Origin: CAVSPO01 sp963730005
Lineage (GTDB): Bacteria; Actinomycetota; Actinomycetes; Propionibacteriales; Propionibacteriaceae
Length of the DNA stretch: 34,473 nucleotides
NCBI GenBank assembly: GCA_963730005.1
Contig: CAVSPO010000007.1
Span: forward strand, 1-34,473
Reading direction: 5' to 3'
Shown: positions 7,791 through 16,651 of the stretch, piece by piece
How positions within the stretch are numbered: position 1 is the stretch's first letter
Layout: each line of letters opens with the position of its first letter
Translations under genes and position numbers: made by a program
Notes under the pieces: model-generated
Databases searched by the model: none
Told to the model about the DNA's origin: nothing
Seen by the model: the letters and a program-made list of their open reading frames with translations, nothing else

Positions 7791-7811
7791 ATTGAGCCTG
7801 ACAGACTCAAT
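7791..7811 (+). terminator. Inverted repeat after AI-2E-family gene
   Basis: ATTGAG (7791-7796) and CTCAAT (7806-7811) form a 6-bp stem 16 nt past the stop. It could end that transcript; it also lies about 70 bp before the clpP1 start, so an operator role is possible. Confidence 0.4.
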
Positions 7812-7870
7812 GTCGATCGGTTGTTGGCGAACAAGGGCTGGATGCCCTCCGTTTTGTCGGGAGTGCCGGG

Positions 7871-7876
7871 TAGGTT
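7871..7876 (+). promoter_or_regulatory. -10 element, leaderless start of clpP1
   Basis: TAGGTT ends 6 nt before the GTG at 7883, with no Shine-Dalgarno between them. Confidence 0.5.
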
Positions 7877-7882
7877 CGTGGT

Positions 7883-8548
7883 GTGAATTACTCGGTTACG
7901 AATCCCGCGTCCCCCATGTCAGGCGCTGTGGCAGGGCACCTGCCCCGGTCTGCCGTCGGCGTGCCCAGCGCGGCAGGAATGAATGACAACGTCTACCAGG
8001 CCCTGCTGTCCAACCGCATCATCTTCCTCGGTTCCGAGGTCAGGGATGAGAACGCGAACGCCATCTGCGCCCAGATGCTGCTGTTGAACGCGGAGGACCC
8101 ACACAAGGACATCTACTTGTACATCAACTCGCCCGGTGGCTCGATCGACGCCGGCATGGCCATCTTCGACACCATGCAGTGGATCAGCAATGACGTCGCA
8201 ACGGTCGCCATGGGTCTGGCCGCTTCGATGGGCCAGTTCCTGCTGACGGCAGGCGCCAAGGGCAAGCGCTACGCTCTGCCGCACGCTCGCATCCTGATGC
8301 ATCAGCCCTCCGGCGGCATCGGCGGCACGGCCTCGGACATCAAGATTCAGGCCGAGCAGTCCATGCACCTGAAGAAGTTGATGGCCGAACTGATTGCCCT
8401 GAACTCCGGTCGCACCGTTGAGGAAATCACGCGCGACTCAGACCGCGACCGCTGGTTCACGCCCGAACAGGCCCTGAGCTACGGGCTCATCGACCACGTC
8501 TACGAGCGTGCCTCGCAGATGAACATCAGCGACGCGCCGAACCAGTGA
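7883..8548 (+). CDS. clpP1: ATP-dependent Clp protease subunit ClpP1
   Basis: ClpP forms the barrel-shaped serine peptidase that degrades proteins fed by ClpX or ClpC. The 221-aa product has the catalytic triad Ser115 (GLAASMGQ), His140 (LMHQP) and Asp189 (RDSDRD), in the same spacing as E. coli ClpP, and the INSPGGS motif near residue 81. The first 30 or so residues are probably a propeptide. In actinobacteria ClpP1 and ClpP2 form a mixed tetradecamer, and both are here 13 nt apart. The GTG at 7883 is chosen because a -10 motif sits 6 nt before it; ATG at 7979, preceded by GGCAGG, would give a shorter form close to the mature protein. Confidence 0.96.
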   Translation: MNYSVTNPASPMSGAVAGHLPRSAVGVPSAAGMNDNVYQALLSNRIIFLGSEVRDENANAICAQMLLLNAEDPHKDIYLYINSPGGSIDAGMAIFDTMQWISNDVATVAMGLAASMGQFLLTAGAKGKRYALPHARILMHQPSGGIGGTASDIKIQAEQSMHLKKLMAELIALNSGRTVEEITRDSDRDRWFTPEQALSYGLIDHVYERASQMNISDAPNQ

Positions 8549-8561
8549 GGAACGAGACTTC

Positions 8562-9215
8562 ATGATCATGCCGATGCTGCCGGGCGGACTCGCCCCGGCC
8601 GGTCCTTCGATGGACTACTACATCCCGCAGTGGGAGGAGCGGACCAGCTACGGGGTCCGTCGCGTCGATCCCTACACCAAGCTGTTCGAGGATCGGATCA
8701 TTTTCCTGGGCACTCCGATCACCGACGACATCGCCAACGCAGTGATGGCCCAGCTGCTGTGCCTGGAGTCGATGGATGCTGATCGTCAGGTGACGATCTA
8801 CATCAACTCGCCCGGTGGGTCGTTCACTGCGCTGACGGCCATCTACGACACCATGCAGTTCATCAAGCCCGAGGTGCAGACTGTGTGCTTGGGCCAGGCT
8901 GCCTCGGCAGCGGCTGTCCTGCTCGCGGCCGGCGCGAAAGGCAAGCGCCTCGCGCTGCCCAACAGCCGCATCCTGATCCATCAGCCCGCCATCGCGGGGG
9001 AAGGCAGTTACGGGCAGTCCAGCGACCTGGAGATCCAGGCCCGCGAGATCCTGCGCATCCGCACCCAGATGGAGAAAATGCTGTCCGAGCACACGGGTCA
9101 GCCGATCGAGAAGATCAGCCAGGACGTCGAACGGGACAAGTATCTGACCGCCGACGAAGCTGTCGAGTACGGGTTGGTGGACAAGATTCTGGGGTCCCGC
9201 AAGACCAACGAGTGA
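8562..9215 (+). CDS. clpP2: ATP-dependent Clp protease subunit ClpP2
   Basis: Second ClpP subunit, 217 aa, partner of ClpP1 in the hetero-oligomeric peptidase. Catalytic residues are Ser115 (GQAASAAA), His140 (LIHQP) and Asp192 (DVERDKY). A short insertion after the histidine (AIAGEGSYGQSSD) lengthens the His-Asp distance by three residues relative to ClpP1, in a region that contacts neighbouring subunits. The ATG at 8562 follows GAGGAACGAG and lies 13 nt after the clpP1 stop, so the two are co-transcribed. ATG at 8568 is a close alternative. Confidence 0.96.
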   Translation: MIMPMLPGGLAPAGPSMDYYIPQWEERTSYGVRRVDPYTKLFEDRIIFLGTPITDDIANAVMAQLLCLESMDADRQVTIYINSPGGSFTALTAIYDTMQFIKPEVQTVCLGQAASAAAVLLAAGAKGKRLALPNSRILIHQPAIAGEGSYGQSSDLEIQAREILRIRTQMEKMLSEHTGQPIEKISQDVERDKYLTADEAVEYGLVDKILGSRKTNE

Positions 9216-9414
9216 GTAGTCAAGGCCCGGGCCGACCCGCCGATGAACGACAGTCTGGCCGCCCCCGCACCGCGCTAGGGTGTGGGAACGGGGGTGGCCT
9301 GTCGGCGGTTTCCGAGTCGCAAGAAGCATGAGGGTTCCGGAGTGATCCGGTGGCTTGACAAGCCTGGACGGGGCGTCCAACGTGGGGCGGCCAAGAGCAC
9401 CTGTGGAGGTTGGC

Positions 9415-10692
9415 ATGGCACGTATTGGCGAAAGCGGTGACCTCTTCAAGTGCTCGTTCTGCGGGAAGAGCCAGAAACAGGTCAAGAAGCTCATCGCCGG
9501 CCCAGGTGTGTACATCTGCGACGAGTGCATCGACCTGTGCAACGAGATCATCGAGGAGGAGTTCAGCCAAGGCTCTGACTTCGGTCCGTTCGAGAAACTG
9601 CCGCGCCCCGTCGAGATCCTGAACTTTCTTGACCAGTACATCATCGGCCAGGAGAGCGCCAAGAAGACGCTGTCAGTGGCCGTCTACAACCATTACAAGC
9701 GCGTCCGTGCGCAGGCGGCCAGTAGCGGCCACCGTGAGGACGACGAGGTTGAGCTCGGCAAGTCCAACATCCTGCTGCTCGGCCCCACGGGCTGTGGCAA
9801 GACCTATCTGGCGCAAACCCTGGCAAGGATGTTGAACGTCCCCTTCGCCATGGCCGACGCCACCGCGCTGACCGAGGCGGGTTACGTGGGTGAGGACGTC
9901 GAGAACATCCTGCTGAAGCTGATCCAGGCCGCAGACTTCGACGTCAAGAAGGCCGAGACCGGCATCATCTACATCGACGAGATCGACAAGGTTGCCCGCA
10001 AATCGGAGAATCCGTCGATCACTCGCGACGTTTCCGGCGAGGGCGTCCAGCAGGCGCTGCTGAAGATCCTGGAAGGCACCGTCGCTTCCGTGCCACCGCA
10101 GGGCGGGCGCAAACACCCGCATCAGGAGTTCATCCAGATCGACACCTCCAACGTGCTGTTCATTGTGGGTGGAGCCTTCGCGGGGCTGGAGGAGATCATC
10201 AACCAGCGTGTCGGGAAGCGGCATCTCGGCTTCGCCGCTGACGTGACCTCGCAGACGCGGCAGGCAACCGACGATCCATTCCGTGGCGTCGGCACCGAGG
10301 ACCTCCAGAAGTACGGTCTGATTCCCGAGTTCATCGGCCGGCTGCCGATGATCGCCACGGTCCCCAAGCTCGACCAGCGCGCCTTGGAGCGCATTCTGGT
10401 CGAGCCTCGCAACGCGTTGGTGAAGCAGTTCCGCAAGCTGTTCGAGCTTGACGGGGTCCAGCTCGAGTTCACCCCGGACGCGATCAACGCATTGGCGAAA
10501 GCGGCCTTGGATCATGGCATGGGCGCCCGCGGTTTGAGAGCCATCATGGAAGCAACGCTTCGCGACTCGATGTTCGAGATCCCCGGACGCGACGAGGTGG
10601 CGAAAGTCGTGGTCACTGCGGCGTCGGTCAAGGGTGAGGCCCGGCCGACCCTGGTCCTGCACTCCGAAGGGCGGAGCGAGCAGATCGCCTGA
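9415..10692 (+). CDS. clpX: ATP-dependent unfoldase ClpX
   Basis: ClpX is the AAA+ hexamer that recognises tagged proteins, unfolds them and threads them into ClpP. The 425-aa product has a C4 zinc-binding domain (Cys13, Cys16, Cys35, Cys38), Walker A GPTGCGKT at 123-130, the GYVGED pore loop, and Walker B IIYIDE with Asp188 and Glu189. The HQEFIQIDTSNVLFI and GLIPEFIGRLP blocks are also present. The ATG at 9415 has GGAGG 5 nt upstream. The roughly 200-bp gap after clpP2 holds TAGGGT at 9276-9281 and a TTGACA at 9355-9360, so clpX may have its own promoter, although it can also be read with clpP1P2. Confidence 0.97.
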   Translation: MARIGESGDLFKCSFCGKSQKQVKKLIAGPGVYICDECIDLCNEIIEEEFSQGSDFGPFEKLPRPVEILNFLDQYIIGQESAKKTLSVAVYNHYKRVRAQAASSGHREDDEVELGKSNILLLGPTGCGKTYLAQTLARMLNVPFAMADATALTEAGYVGEDVENILLKLIQAADFDVKKAETGIIYIDEIDKVARKSENPSITRDVSGEGVQQALLKILEGTVASVPPQGGRKHPHQEFIQIDTSNVLFIVGGAFAGLEEIINQRVGKRHLGFAADVTSQTRQATDDPFRGVGTEDLQKYGLIPEFIGRLPMIATVPKLDQRALERILVEPRNALVKQFRKLFELDGVQLEFTPDAINALAKAALDHGMGARGLRAIMEATLRDSMFEIPGRDEVAKVVVTAASVKGEARPTLVLHSEGRSEQIA

Positions 10693-10774
10693 GCCTGCCC
10701 CGTCACGTCGCGCCTTTCCCCGGTGCGCCAAGGGGCTCTGCCGGCCCGGTGCTGCAACGCCGTGCGGCCGCCGG

Positions 10775-10780
10775 TAGCAT
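10775..10780 (+). promoter_or_regulatory. -10 element, leaderless start of thrC
   Basis: TAGCAT ends 7 nt before the ATG at 10788. A weak CTGCAA at -35 lies 17 bp upstream. No Shine-Dalgarno is present. Confidence 0.55.
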
Positions 10781-10787
10781 TCGGCTC

Positions 10788-12227
10788 ATGCGTTACATCA
10801 GCACCCGCGGCCACTCCGGTGCCACGCCTGCCTCGTTCTGCGACATCCTGTTGGCGGGTCTCGCTCCCGACGGGGGCCTCTATCTTCCCGAAAGCTATCC
10901 ACAGGTCGACCAGCAATTCCTGACAGAACTGCGCAAGATGCTGGCCGACGACGGCTACGCAGCGGTAGCGGCCAAGGTGCTGGAACTGTTCATCGATGAC
11001 ATCGGGGCCCAGGAACTGGCTCGTCTGTGCAGCAATGCCTACACCGTCGAGCACTTCGGCGATCCCCGGATCGTGCCCGTCGACCAGGTCGACGACACCC
11101 CCTTGTGGATCGGCCACCTGTCCAACGGCCCCACTGCCGCCTTCAAGGACATGGCGATGCAGCTGTTGGGGGAGCTGTTCGAATATGAACTCGAGCGCCG
11201 CGGCGATTGGCTGACGGTGCTGGGTGCCACCAGCGGCGACACCGGCAGTGCCGCTGAGTACGCACTGCGTGGGCGCAGCGGGATCTCGGTGTTCATGCTC
11301 ACCCCCAGCGGTCGAATGACCCCCTTCCAACAGGCACAGATGTTCAGCCTGGACGACCCCAACATCATCAACATCGCCGTCGACGGTGTTTTCGATGACT
11401 GCCAGGATCTGGTGAAGGCCGTCAACATGGATGCCGACTTCAAGGCGCGCTGGCATCTTGGGGCGGTCAACTCGATCAACTGGGCGCGGCTGGTCGCCCA
11501 GGTCGTCTACTACTTTGTGTGCTGGCTCAGAGTGACCGAAACCGACGACCAGCAGGTCTCATTTGCGGTGCCCAGCGGCAATTTCGGCAACATCTGCGCA
11601 GGTCACATTGCCCGGCAGATGGGCTTGCCCATCGAGTCGCTGATTCTGGCCACGAACGAGAACGACGTGCTGGATGAGTTCCTGCGAACCGGTGTCTACC
11701 GCGTGCGCAGCGCCGCCGAGACCCTGGCCACCAGCAGCCCGTCCATGGACATCAGCAAGGCCAGCAACTTCGAGCGCTTCATCTTCGATCTGCTGGGCCG
11801 TGACGGCGAGAAGGTGGGCGACCTTTTCGGACGTCAGCTTGCGCAGACGGGCCAGTTCGACCTGTCGGGCACGCCCGAGTTCAAGGGCCTGCGGGAACGT
11901 TACGGCTTCGTCTCAGGCAAGGCCACGCACGCCGACCGGGTGGCCACCATCCGTCGGCTGTGGCAGCGTCACGCAGTGCTGATCGACCCGCACACAGCAG
12001 ATGCCTTCACAGTGGGCCAGGACCACGTCGGCAGCGTCGCAGCCCCCATCATCGTGCTCGAGACGGCGTTGCCGGTGAAGTTCGCCGAAACCATCCGGGA
12101 GGCCACCGGGACGGCCGTGGCCGTGCCGGCTCGGTTCCAGGGCATCGAGGACGCCCCGCGGCGGGTCATCGAACTTCCCAATGACGTCGACGCGCTCAAG
12201 GCGCTGATCGAGCAGACCCTGGTCTGA
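10788..12227 (+). CDS. thrC: Threonine synthase
   Basis: ThrC converts O-phospho-L-homoserine to threonine using pyridoxal phosphate. The 479-aa product has the N-terminal MRYISTRG-type opening of the longer bacterial/fungal threonine synthase class, the PLP lysine in AAFKDMAMQ (Lys120), the TSGDTGSAA phosphate-binding loop, and VPSGNFGNICAGHIA. Mycobacterial-type short ThrC lacks this architecture. The start is ATG 10788, not the upstream in-frame codon at 10749, because a -10 motif ends 7 nt before it. No other threonine gene lies nearby. It is convergent with valS. Confidence 0.95.
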   Translation: MRYISTRGHSGATPASFCDILLAGLAPDGGLYLPESYPQVDQQFLTELRKMLADDGYAAVAAKVLELFIDDIGAQELARLCSNAYTVEHFGDPRIVPVDQVDDTPLWIGHLSNGPTAAFKDMAMQLLGELFEYELERRGDWLTVLGATSGDTGSAAEYALRGRSGISVFMLTPSGRMTPFQQAQMFSLDDPNIINIAVDGVFDDCQDLVKAVNMDADFKARWHLGAVNSINWARLVAQVVYYFVCWLRVTETDDQQVSFAVPSGNFGNICAGHIARQMGLPIESLILATNENDVLDEFLRTGVYRVRSAAETLATSSPSMDISKASNFERFIFDLLGRDGEKVGDLFGRQLAQTGQFDLSGTPEFKGLRERYGFVSGKATHADRVATIRRLWQRHAVLIDPHTADAFTVGQDHVGSVAAPIIVLETALPVKFAETIREATGTAVAVPARFQGIEDAPRRVIELPNDVDALKALIEQTLV

Positions 12228-12230
12228 CGC

Positions 12231-12253
12231 CCGCTGCGGCTCAGCGTCAGCGG
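12231..12253. terminator. Hairpin between convergent thrC and valS
   Basis: CCGCTG (12231-12236) and CAGCGG (12248-12253) form a 6-bp stem in the 45-bp gap between the two stop codons. It could serve both directions; no T-run is present. Confidence 0.3.
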
Positions 12254-12272
12254 TGCCCCGGCCGGTGGGCGC

Positions 12273-14867
12273 TCACCCCTTGACGGGGGGTTCGCCCAGC
12301 TCCACCGTGACGCCCAGCTCCGAGCTGTCGGCGGCCCAGCTGACCTCGGCGTCCGCGGCAAACCGCCCGACCGCCCGCAGGTCAGTCTCGGCGCTCTGCA
12401 GTCGCCGCAGCGCCTCCTGCGGCCCGTGGAAGGTCGCCTTGAGCACCGGCGTCTTCATGCCCACCTTGGCTGTGGACTTGGCGCCGCGAATGGCGATCAG
12501 CGCGGCGGCGATGTCGCCCGTCAGCCGCACATCGCCACTGACCTGCAACTCGTCGACGGTCGGCCAGGAAGCGGTGTGCACCGAACCGTCCTGCCACCAG
12601 CTCCAGACCTCTTCGGTGACGAACGGCATGAACGGAGCGAACAGCCTCAACAACACTGACAGGGCGGTCTGCAAGGTTGCCCGGGCGCTTGCCGAGGCCG
12701 CTTCACCCTGGGCGCCGTAGGCGCGTTCCTTGACGAGCTCCAGGTAGTCGTCGCAGAAGCTCCAGAAGAAGCTCTCGGCCGGCTCCAGGGCATCCGTGTA
12801 CTGGAAGGCGTCGAGCGCCTGGGTGGCGGACGCCACGACGCCCTTGAGCCCCTCGACGATCGCCAGGTCCGCGGGCGCCGTGATGGCGGTCTGATCGGCC
12901 GGGTCACCCATGGCCAGCACGAACTTGGAGGCGTTGAGGATCTTCATGGCCAGCCTTCGGCCAACCTTCATCTGACCTTCGTCGAAGGGGGAGTCCAGAC
13001 CCGGCCGGGCCATCGCGGCGCGCCAGCGAACGGCGTCGGCGCCGTAGGAGTCGAGGATCTCGGTGGGAACGACCACGTTGCCCTTGGACTTGGACATCTT
13101 CTTCCGGTCGGGATCAACCACGAAGCCCGAGATGGTGGCGGTGCGCCACGGCAGGCAGGAATGCTCGAGGTGGGACCGCACCACCCGGCTGAACAGCCAG
13201 GTTCTGATGATGTCGTGTGCCTCGGGCGCCATGTCCATCGGGAAGGTCAGGCTCCACAACTGCTCGTCCCGCGACCAGCCGCACGCAATCTGCGGGGTGA
13301 GTGAACTGGTGGCCCAGGTGTCCATCACATCGGGGTCGGCTGTGAAGCCGCCTGGTTGATGGCGCTGTGACTCGTGGAAGCCGGCAGGTGCAGACGACGC
13401 GGGATCGACCGGCAGCGCTGCTTCGTCGGCCAGGATCGGGTGGGCGTAGTCCGGCTCACCCTCGCTGTCCAGCGCGTACCAGACCGGGAAGGGGACGCCG
13501 AAGAAGCGCTGGCGACTGATCAGCCAGTCGCCATTGAGGCCTCCCACCCAGTCGGAATAGCGGTGACGCATGTGCTCGGGGACCCAGGCCAGCTCTTGGC
13601 CGCGAGCCAGCAGCTGCTCCTTCAGGCCCTCGTCGCGGCCGCCGTTGCGGATGTACCACTGGCGCGTCGAGACGATCTCCAGCGGCTTGTCGCCCTTCTC
13701 GTAGAAGTTCGCCTTGCGCTGGGTGGGGGTCGGCTCGCCTACCATCTCGCCGGAGGCACGCAGCAGATCAACCGTCGCCTTGCGAGCGCTGAAAGTGGTC
13801 TTGCCCGCCAGCTCGGCGTAGGGCGCCTTGTTGACCAGCCATTCCGGCGTTTCGACCTGCAATCGGCCGTCGCGCTGGATGACGGTGCGGTTGGGCAGGT
13901 TGAGCTCGCGCCACCAGATGACGTCTGTCAGATCGCCGAAAGTGCAGCACATGGCGATTCCTGCGCCCTTGTCCGGCTCGGCGTCGCGGTGCGCCAGCAC
14001 CGGCACCTCAACGCCGAAGACCGGCGTGGTCACGGTGCTGCCGAACAGGGGTTGATAGCGCTCGTCGTCCGGGTGGGCGATCAGGGCGCAGCAGGCGGCC
14101 AGCAACTCTGGCCGGGTGGTCTCGATCTGCACGTCAGTGCCGTCGGGCCGATGGAAATTGAGTTTGTGATACTCGCCCGGGTAGTCACGGGCCTCGAGCT
14201 CGGCCTGGGCGACTGCGGTCTGGAACGTGATGTCCCACATCGTCGGGGCCTCACTCAGGTAGGCCTCGCCGCGCGCCAGGTTGTGCAGGAAGGCTCGCTG
14301 GGCCACCGCCTGGGCGTCATCGGAGATGGTGCTGTACAGCACGTCCCAGTCGACGCTGAGCCCCACGTGGCGCCACAGGTCCTCGAACACCTGCTCGTCG
14401 ACGGTGGTCAGTTGGTGGCACAGCTCCACGAAGTTGCGTCGGCTGACCGGCACCGAGTGCTTGGGGTCGGGCTTGGCCGGCGGCTGGAAGTCCGGGTCGT
14501 AGGCGACCTCGGGGTCGCAGCGGACGCCGTAGAAGTTCTGGACCCGGCGTTCGGTGGGCAGGCCGTTGTCGTCCCAACCCATGGGGTAGAACACGTGCTT
14601 GCCGCGCATCCGCTGGTAGCGGGCGATCACGTCGGTGTGGGTATAGCTGAAGACGTGGCCGACGTGCAGCGACCCGGAGACCGTCGGCGGGGGAGTGTCG
14701 ATCGAGAACACCTGCTCGCGCGCGGCGGGGCGCCGGAAGGCGAACGTCCCGTCGTCCTGCCAGCGCTGCGACCATTTGACCTCGAGCCCCTCGAGTACCG
14801 GTTTGTCGGGCACCTGCCACTGGATGTTGCTCGTGGTCGCGCTCGTGGGTGAGGGGGTCTGGGTCAT
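12273..14867 (-). CDS. valS: Valyl-tRNA synthetase, archaeal/rickettsial-like type
   Basis: ValS charges tRNA-Val. The 864-aa product has the class I HIGH box as HVGH (residues 68-71), KMSKS at 590-594, an editing domain, and an anticodon-binding domain. The stretch YPMGWDDNGLPTERRVQNFY marks the ValS subfamily typical of archaea and Rickettsiales (type 2), not the common bacterial type with PGTDHAGIATQ. The C-terminus is short and I see no long Leu/Lys/Glu coiled coil like that of standard bacterial ValS. The ATG at 14867 is preceded on the minus strand by TAGGAT at 7 nt, so transcription may be leaderless from its own promoter, although two dsbA-like genes lie upstream on the same strand. 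Confidence 0.93.
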   Translation of the reverse strand: MTQTPSPTSATTSNIQWQVPDKPVLEGLEVKWSQRWQDDGTFAFRRPAAREQVFSIDTPPPTVSGSLHVGHVFSYTHTDVIARYQRMRGKHVFYPMGWDDNGLPTERRVQNFYGVRCDPEVAYDPDFQPPAKPDPKHSVPVSRRNFVELCHQLTTVDEQVFEDLWRHVGLSVDWDVLYSTISDDAQAVAQRAFLHNLARGEAYLSEAPTMWDITFQTAVAQAELEARDYPGEYHKLNFHRPDGTDVQIETTRPELLAACCALIAHPDDERYQPLFGSTVTTPVFGVEVPVLAHRDAEPDKGAGIAMCCTFGDLTDVIWWRELNLPNRTVIQRDGRLQVETPEWLVNKAPYAELAGKTTFSARKATVDLLRASGEMVGEPTPTQRKANFYEKGDKPLEIVSTRQWYIRNGGRDEGLKEQLLARGQELAWVPEHMRHRYSDWVGGLNGDWLISRQRFFGVPFPVWYALDSEGEPDYAHPILADEAALPVDPASSAPAGFHESQRHQPGGFTADPDVMDTWATSSLTPQIACGWSRDEQLWSLTFPMDMAPEAHDIIRTWLFSRVVRSHLEHSCLPWRTATISGFVVDPDRKKMSKSKGNVVVPTEILDSYGADAVRWRAAMARPGLDSPFDEGQMKVGRRLAMKILNASKFVLAMGDPADQTAITAPADLAIVEGLKGVVASATQALDAFQYTDALEPAESFFWSFCDDYLELVKERAYGAQGEAASASARATLQTALSVLLRLFAPFMPFVTEEVWSWWQDGSVHTASWPTVDELQVSGDVRLTGDIAAALIAIRGAKSTAKVGMKTPVLKATFHGPQEALRRLQSAETDLRAVGRFAADAEVSWAADSSELGVTVELGEPPVKG

Positions 14868-14874
14868 GGGTGGA

Positions 14875-14880
14875 ATCCTA
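14875..14880 (-). promoter_or_regulatory. -10 element, leaderless start of valS
   Basis: On the minus strand TAGGAT ends 7 nt before the valS ATG at 14867. The AGGA inside it could instead act as a Shine-Dalgarno, so the two readings compete. Confidence 0.4.
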
Positions 14881-14933
14881 ACGATCTGGTTGCCTGGGGA
14901 GGGAACGGGTCAGCCGGGCTGGCGGCCAGCGAG

Positions 14934-15782
14934 TCAGCGCGGTGTCGCCGCTGAAGCGCTGACCACGGGGGCACTGCTGGCGGCGGTCTGCTGGATGGCG
15001 GCCAGCACGTCGGCCTCCGTGGGGTTCACGGTGGACAGCTCGAGCTTCTTGCCGTTGACCAGGTAGGTCGGAGTCGCCTGGATGAACTTCGCCATGGGCT
15101 GCTCGGACATGGCCTTGGCCCAACCGCTGGTGGCCTTGGTGTCGTAGCAGGCCTGGAACTGGGTGAGTGCCTCGCCGGTGATGTTGGCGTTGGCTGCAAA
15201 GCTGCTGCGCAGCTGCTCCTCGGTGAACCCGTCGCCTTCCCGAACCGGCTGATTGACATAGATCGTGTCGTGGTACGCGGGGTAGGCACCGACGGTGTCG
15301 GCGCAGGACGCGGCGCGACTGGCGTCGAAGGACGAGGTGTTGCGCAGGTTCGTGTCCAGGAAGGTCAGGGTGTGCACCTCGTAGCGGATCTGGCCACTCT
15401 CTGCCAGGGACGCGAGGATGGCGCCGAAGACCTTGTCATAGGCGGCACAGCCGGGGCACTGGTAATCGCTCCACAGCTCCAGCAGCGGTGCGCCCTCCTG
15501 CGCCTTGCCGGGGGACAACGCCATGGCGTAGGTGTCCTGGTTGGCGCTGGGCGGGATGACCTGCACTGCTGACGAACCCTGCAGGCCGGCTTCCTTGTCC
15601 TGGGCCGCCCTGGTGTTGACGCCCCAGTAGATGGCGAACGCGATGACCGCCAGTACCAGGATGCCGATGCCCAGGACGACGGAGCGCTGCCGCTGCGCCT
15701 TCTTCAGCTCGGCTTCCTGCTGCTGGCGCAGCAACTCGCGACGGTTGGCGCCGCTGGGAGCTGCGGCCTTGTTGTTTGCCAT
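14934..15782 (-). CDS. Membrane-anchored DsbA-like thioredoxin-fold protein 1
   Basis: This is a predicted disulfide oxidoreductase of the DsbA/thioredoxin_4 family, 282 aa. A cytoplasmic basic/Gln-rich N-terminus is followed by one transmembrane helix (about 34-53), then an extracytoplasmic domain. That domain has the CPGC active site (Cys109-Cys112) in DYQCPGCAAYD and the cis-Pro loop in QATPTYLVNG (Pro238). A second cysteine pair (Cys160, Cys212) probably makes a structural disulfide, as in other actinobacterial DsbA-like proteins. It is downstream of a close paralogue and a MauE-like gene on the same strand, 134 bp after the paralogue's stop. The ATG at 15782 has GAGAGG upstream. The substrate is unknown; exported cysteine proteins are the likely class. 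Confidence 0.88.
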   Translation of the reverse strand: MANNKAAAPSGANRRELLRQQQEAELKKAQRQRSVVLGIGILVLAVIAFAIYWGVNTRAAQDKEAGLQGSSAVQVIPPSANQDTYAMALSPGKAQEGAPLLELWSDYQCPGCAAYDKVFGAILASLAESGQIRYEVHTLTFLDTNLRNTSSFDASRAASCADTVGAYPAYHDTIYVNQPVREGDGFTEEQLRSSFAANANITGEALTQFQACYDTKATSGWAKAMSEQPMAKFIQATPTYLVNGKKLELSTVNPTEADVLAAIQQTAASSAPVVSASAATPR

Positions 15783-15796
15783 GCTTTCTACCTCTC

Positions 15797-15808
15797 GCTG
15801 CTAGCAGC
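15797..15808. repeat. 12-bp perfect palindrome before dsbA-like gene 1
   Basis: GCTGCTAGCAGC is its own reverse complement and lies 15 bp upstream of the start codon, next to the ribosome binding site. It could be a small operator or a structure hiding that site. The rest of the 134-bp gap shows only short CGATT repeats. Confidence 0.35.
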
Positions 15809-15916
15809 AGCCTTGCGATTCGATTGTCGATTGCCGGGGGCATGCCGCCTCGAAACGGCGCACAGGAAAACCTCAGCGGCGACACGTGAACGAGGGCGGC
15901 GCGGATCCACCCGCAA

Positions 15917-16651
15917 TCAGGCTTGTTCGGCGGTCTTCGTGATCAGGTCGAGCACGTCGTTCTCCGCCAAGGAGGTGATGCTGTTCAGTTGCATTGTCCG
16001 CCCGTTGACCAAGTAGGTGGGCGTGGAGTTGATGCCGGCGGCCAGCGCCCTGGAAGAAACCTGGGTGGCGAAATCGGCGGTCCGGGCATTGCTGACGCAG
16101 TTCTTGAAGTTCTTGAGGTCGGCGCCGTCGATCCCTGCCTGCACGGGGAACGTGTCGCGCAGCTGCTGGTCGGTGAAGCCCATGCCCTCTTCGGCCGGTT
16201 GGTTGGCGAAGACCACCGTCTGGTAGGCGGCAAAGGCGCCGACGGTGTCTGCGCAGTGGGCAGCTGTCGAAGCTCTTTGGCTCGAGTCGTTACCGAGCAT
16301 GGCGTCGAGGAAAGTCAGCGTGGCGAACTGCAGCTTGATGTCGCCACGGGCAGCCAGGGTGTCCAGCGGCGCGCCCAACTGCGGCGAGATGAGTGCGCAC
16401 GCGGGGCACTGGAAATCCTGGTAGACGGTCACCGTCGGCACGTCCGCTCTGGCTCTGTCCCCATGGACGAGGACTGCAGAACGTTCCGCGTTGGCGTTCG
16501 GCGGCACGATCTGTCTGGCGTCGAGCGAACCGTCGGTGCGTTGTGTTGCGTACCAGACACCTGCCGCCAGAAGGACGACGGCGAGCGCCAGGCTGAAGAT
16601 GCCCGCCAGCCTTCGGGAGTTGTCGGGAGTGGCGTTGGCGGCTGTCGTCAT
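15917..16651 (-). CDS. Membrane-anchored DsbA-like thioredoxin-fold protein 2
   Basis: Paralogue of the preceding protein, 244 aa, with a shorter N-terminus. One transmembrane helix (about 15-34) leads to an extracytoplasmic thioredoxin-like domain with CPAC (Cys82-Cys85) in DFQCPACALIS. The cis-Pro loop is NSTPTYLVNG (Pro211), and a second cysteine pair (Cys133, Cys185) matches that of protein 1. The shared blocks LTFLD, CADTVGA and PTYLVNG point to a duplication followed by divergence, including in the active-site dipeptide (PA here, PG in protein 1). Its ATG overlaps the stop of the MauE-like gene by four bases (ATGA), which implies coupled translation and a joint role. Confidence 0.88.
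   Translation of the reverse strand: MTTAANATPDNSRRLAGIFSLALAVVLLAAGVWYATQRTDGSLDARQIVPPNANAERSAVLVHGDRARADVPTVTVYQDFQCPACALISPQLGAPLDTLAARGDIKLQFATLTFLDAMLGNDSSQRASTAAHCADTVGAFAAYQTVVFANQPAEEGMGFTDQQLRDTFPVQAGIDGADLKNFKNCVSNARTADFATQVSSRALAAGINSTPTYLVNGRTMQLNSITSLAENDVLDLITKTAEQA

Noticed and set aside
7822..7840. ClgR operator before clpP1
   Set aside because: GGCGAACAAGGGC resembles but does not match the CGC-N5-GCG core expected for ClgR, so I do not call it.
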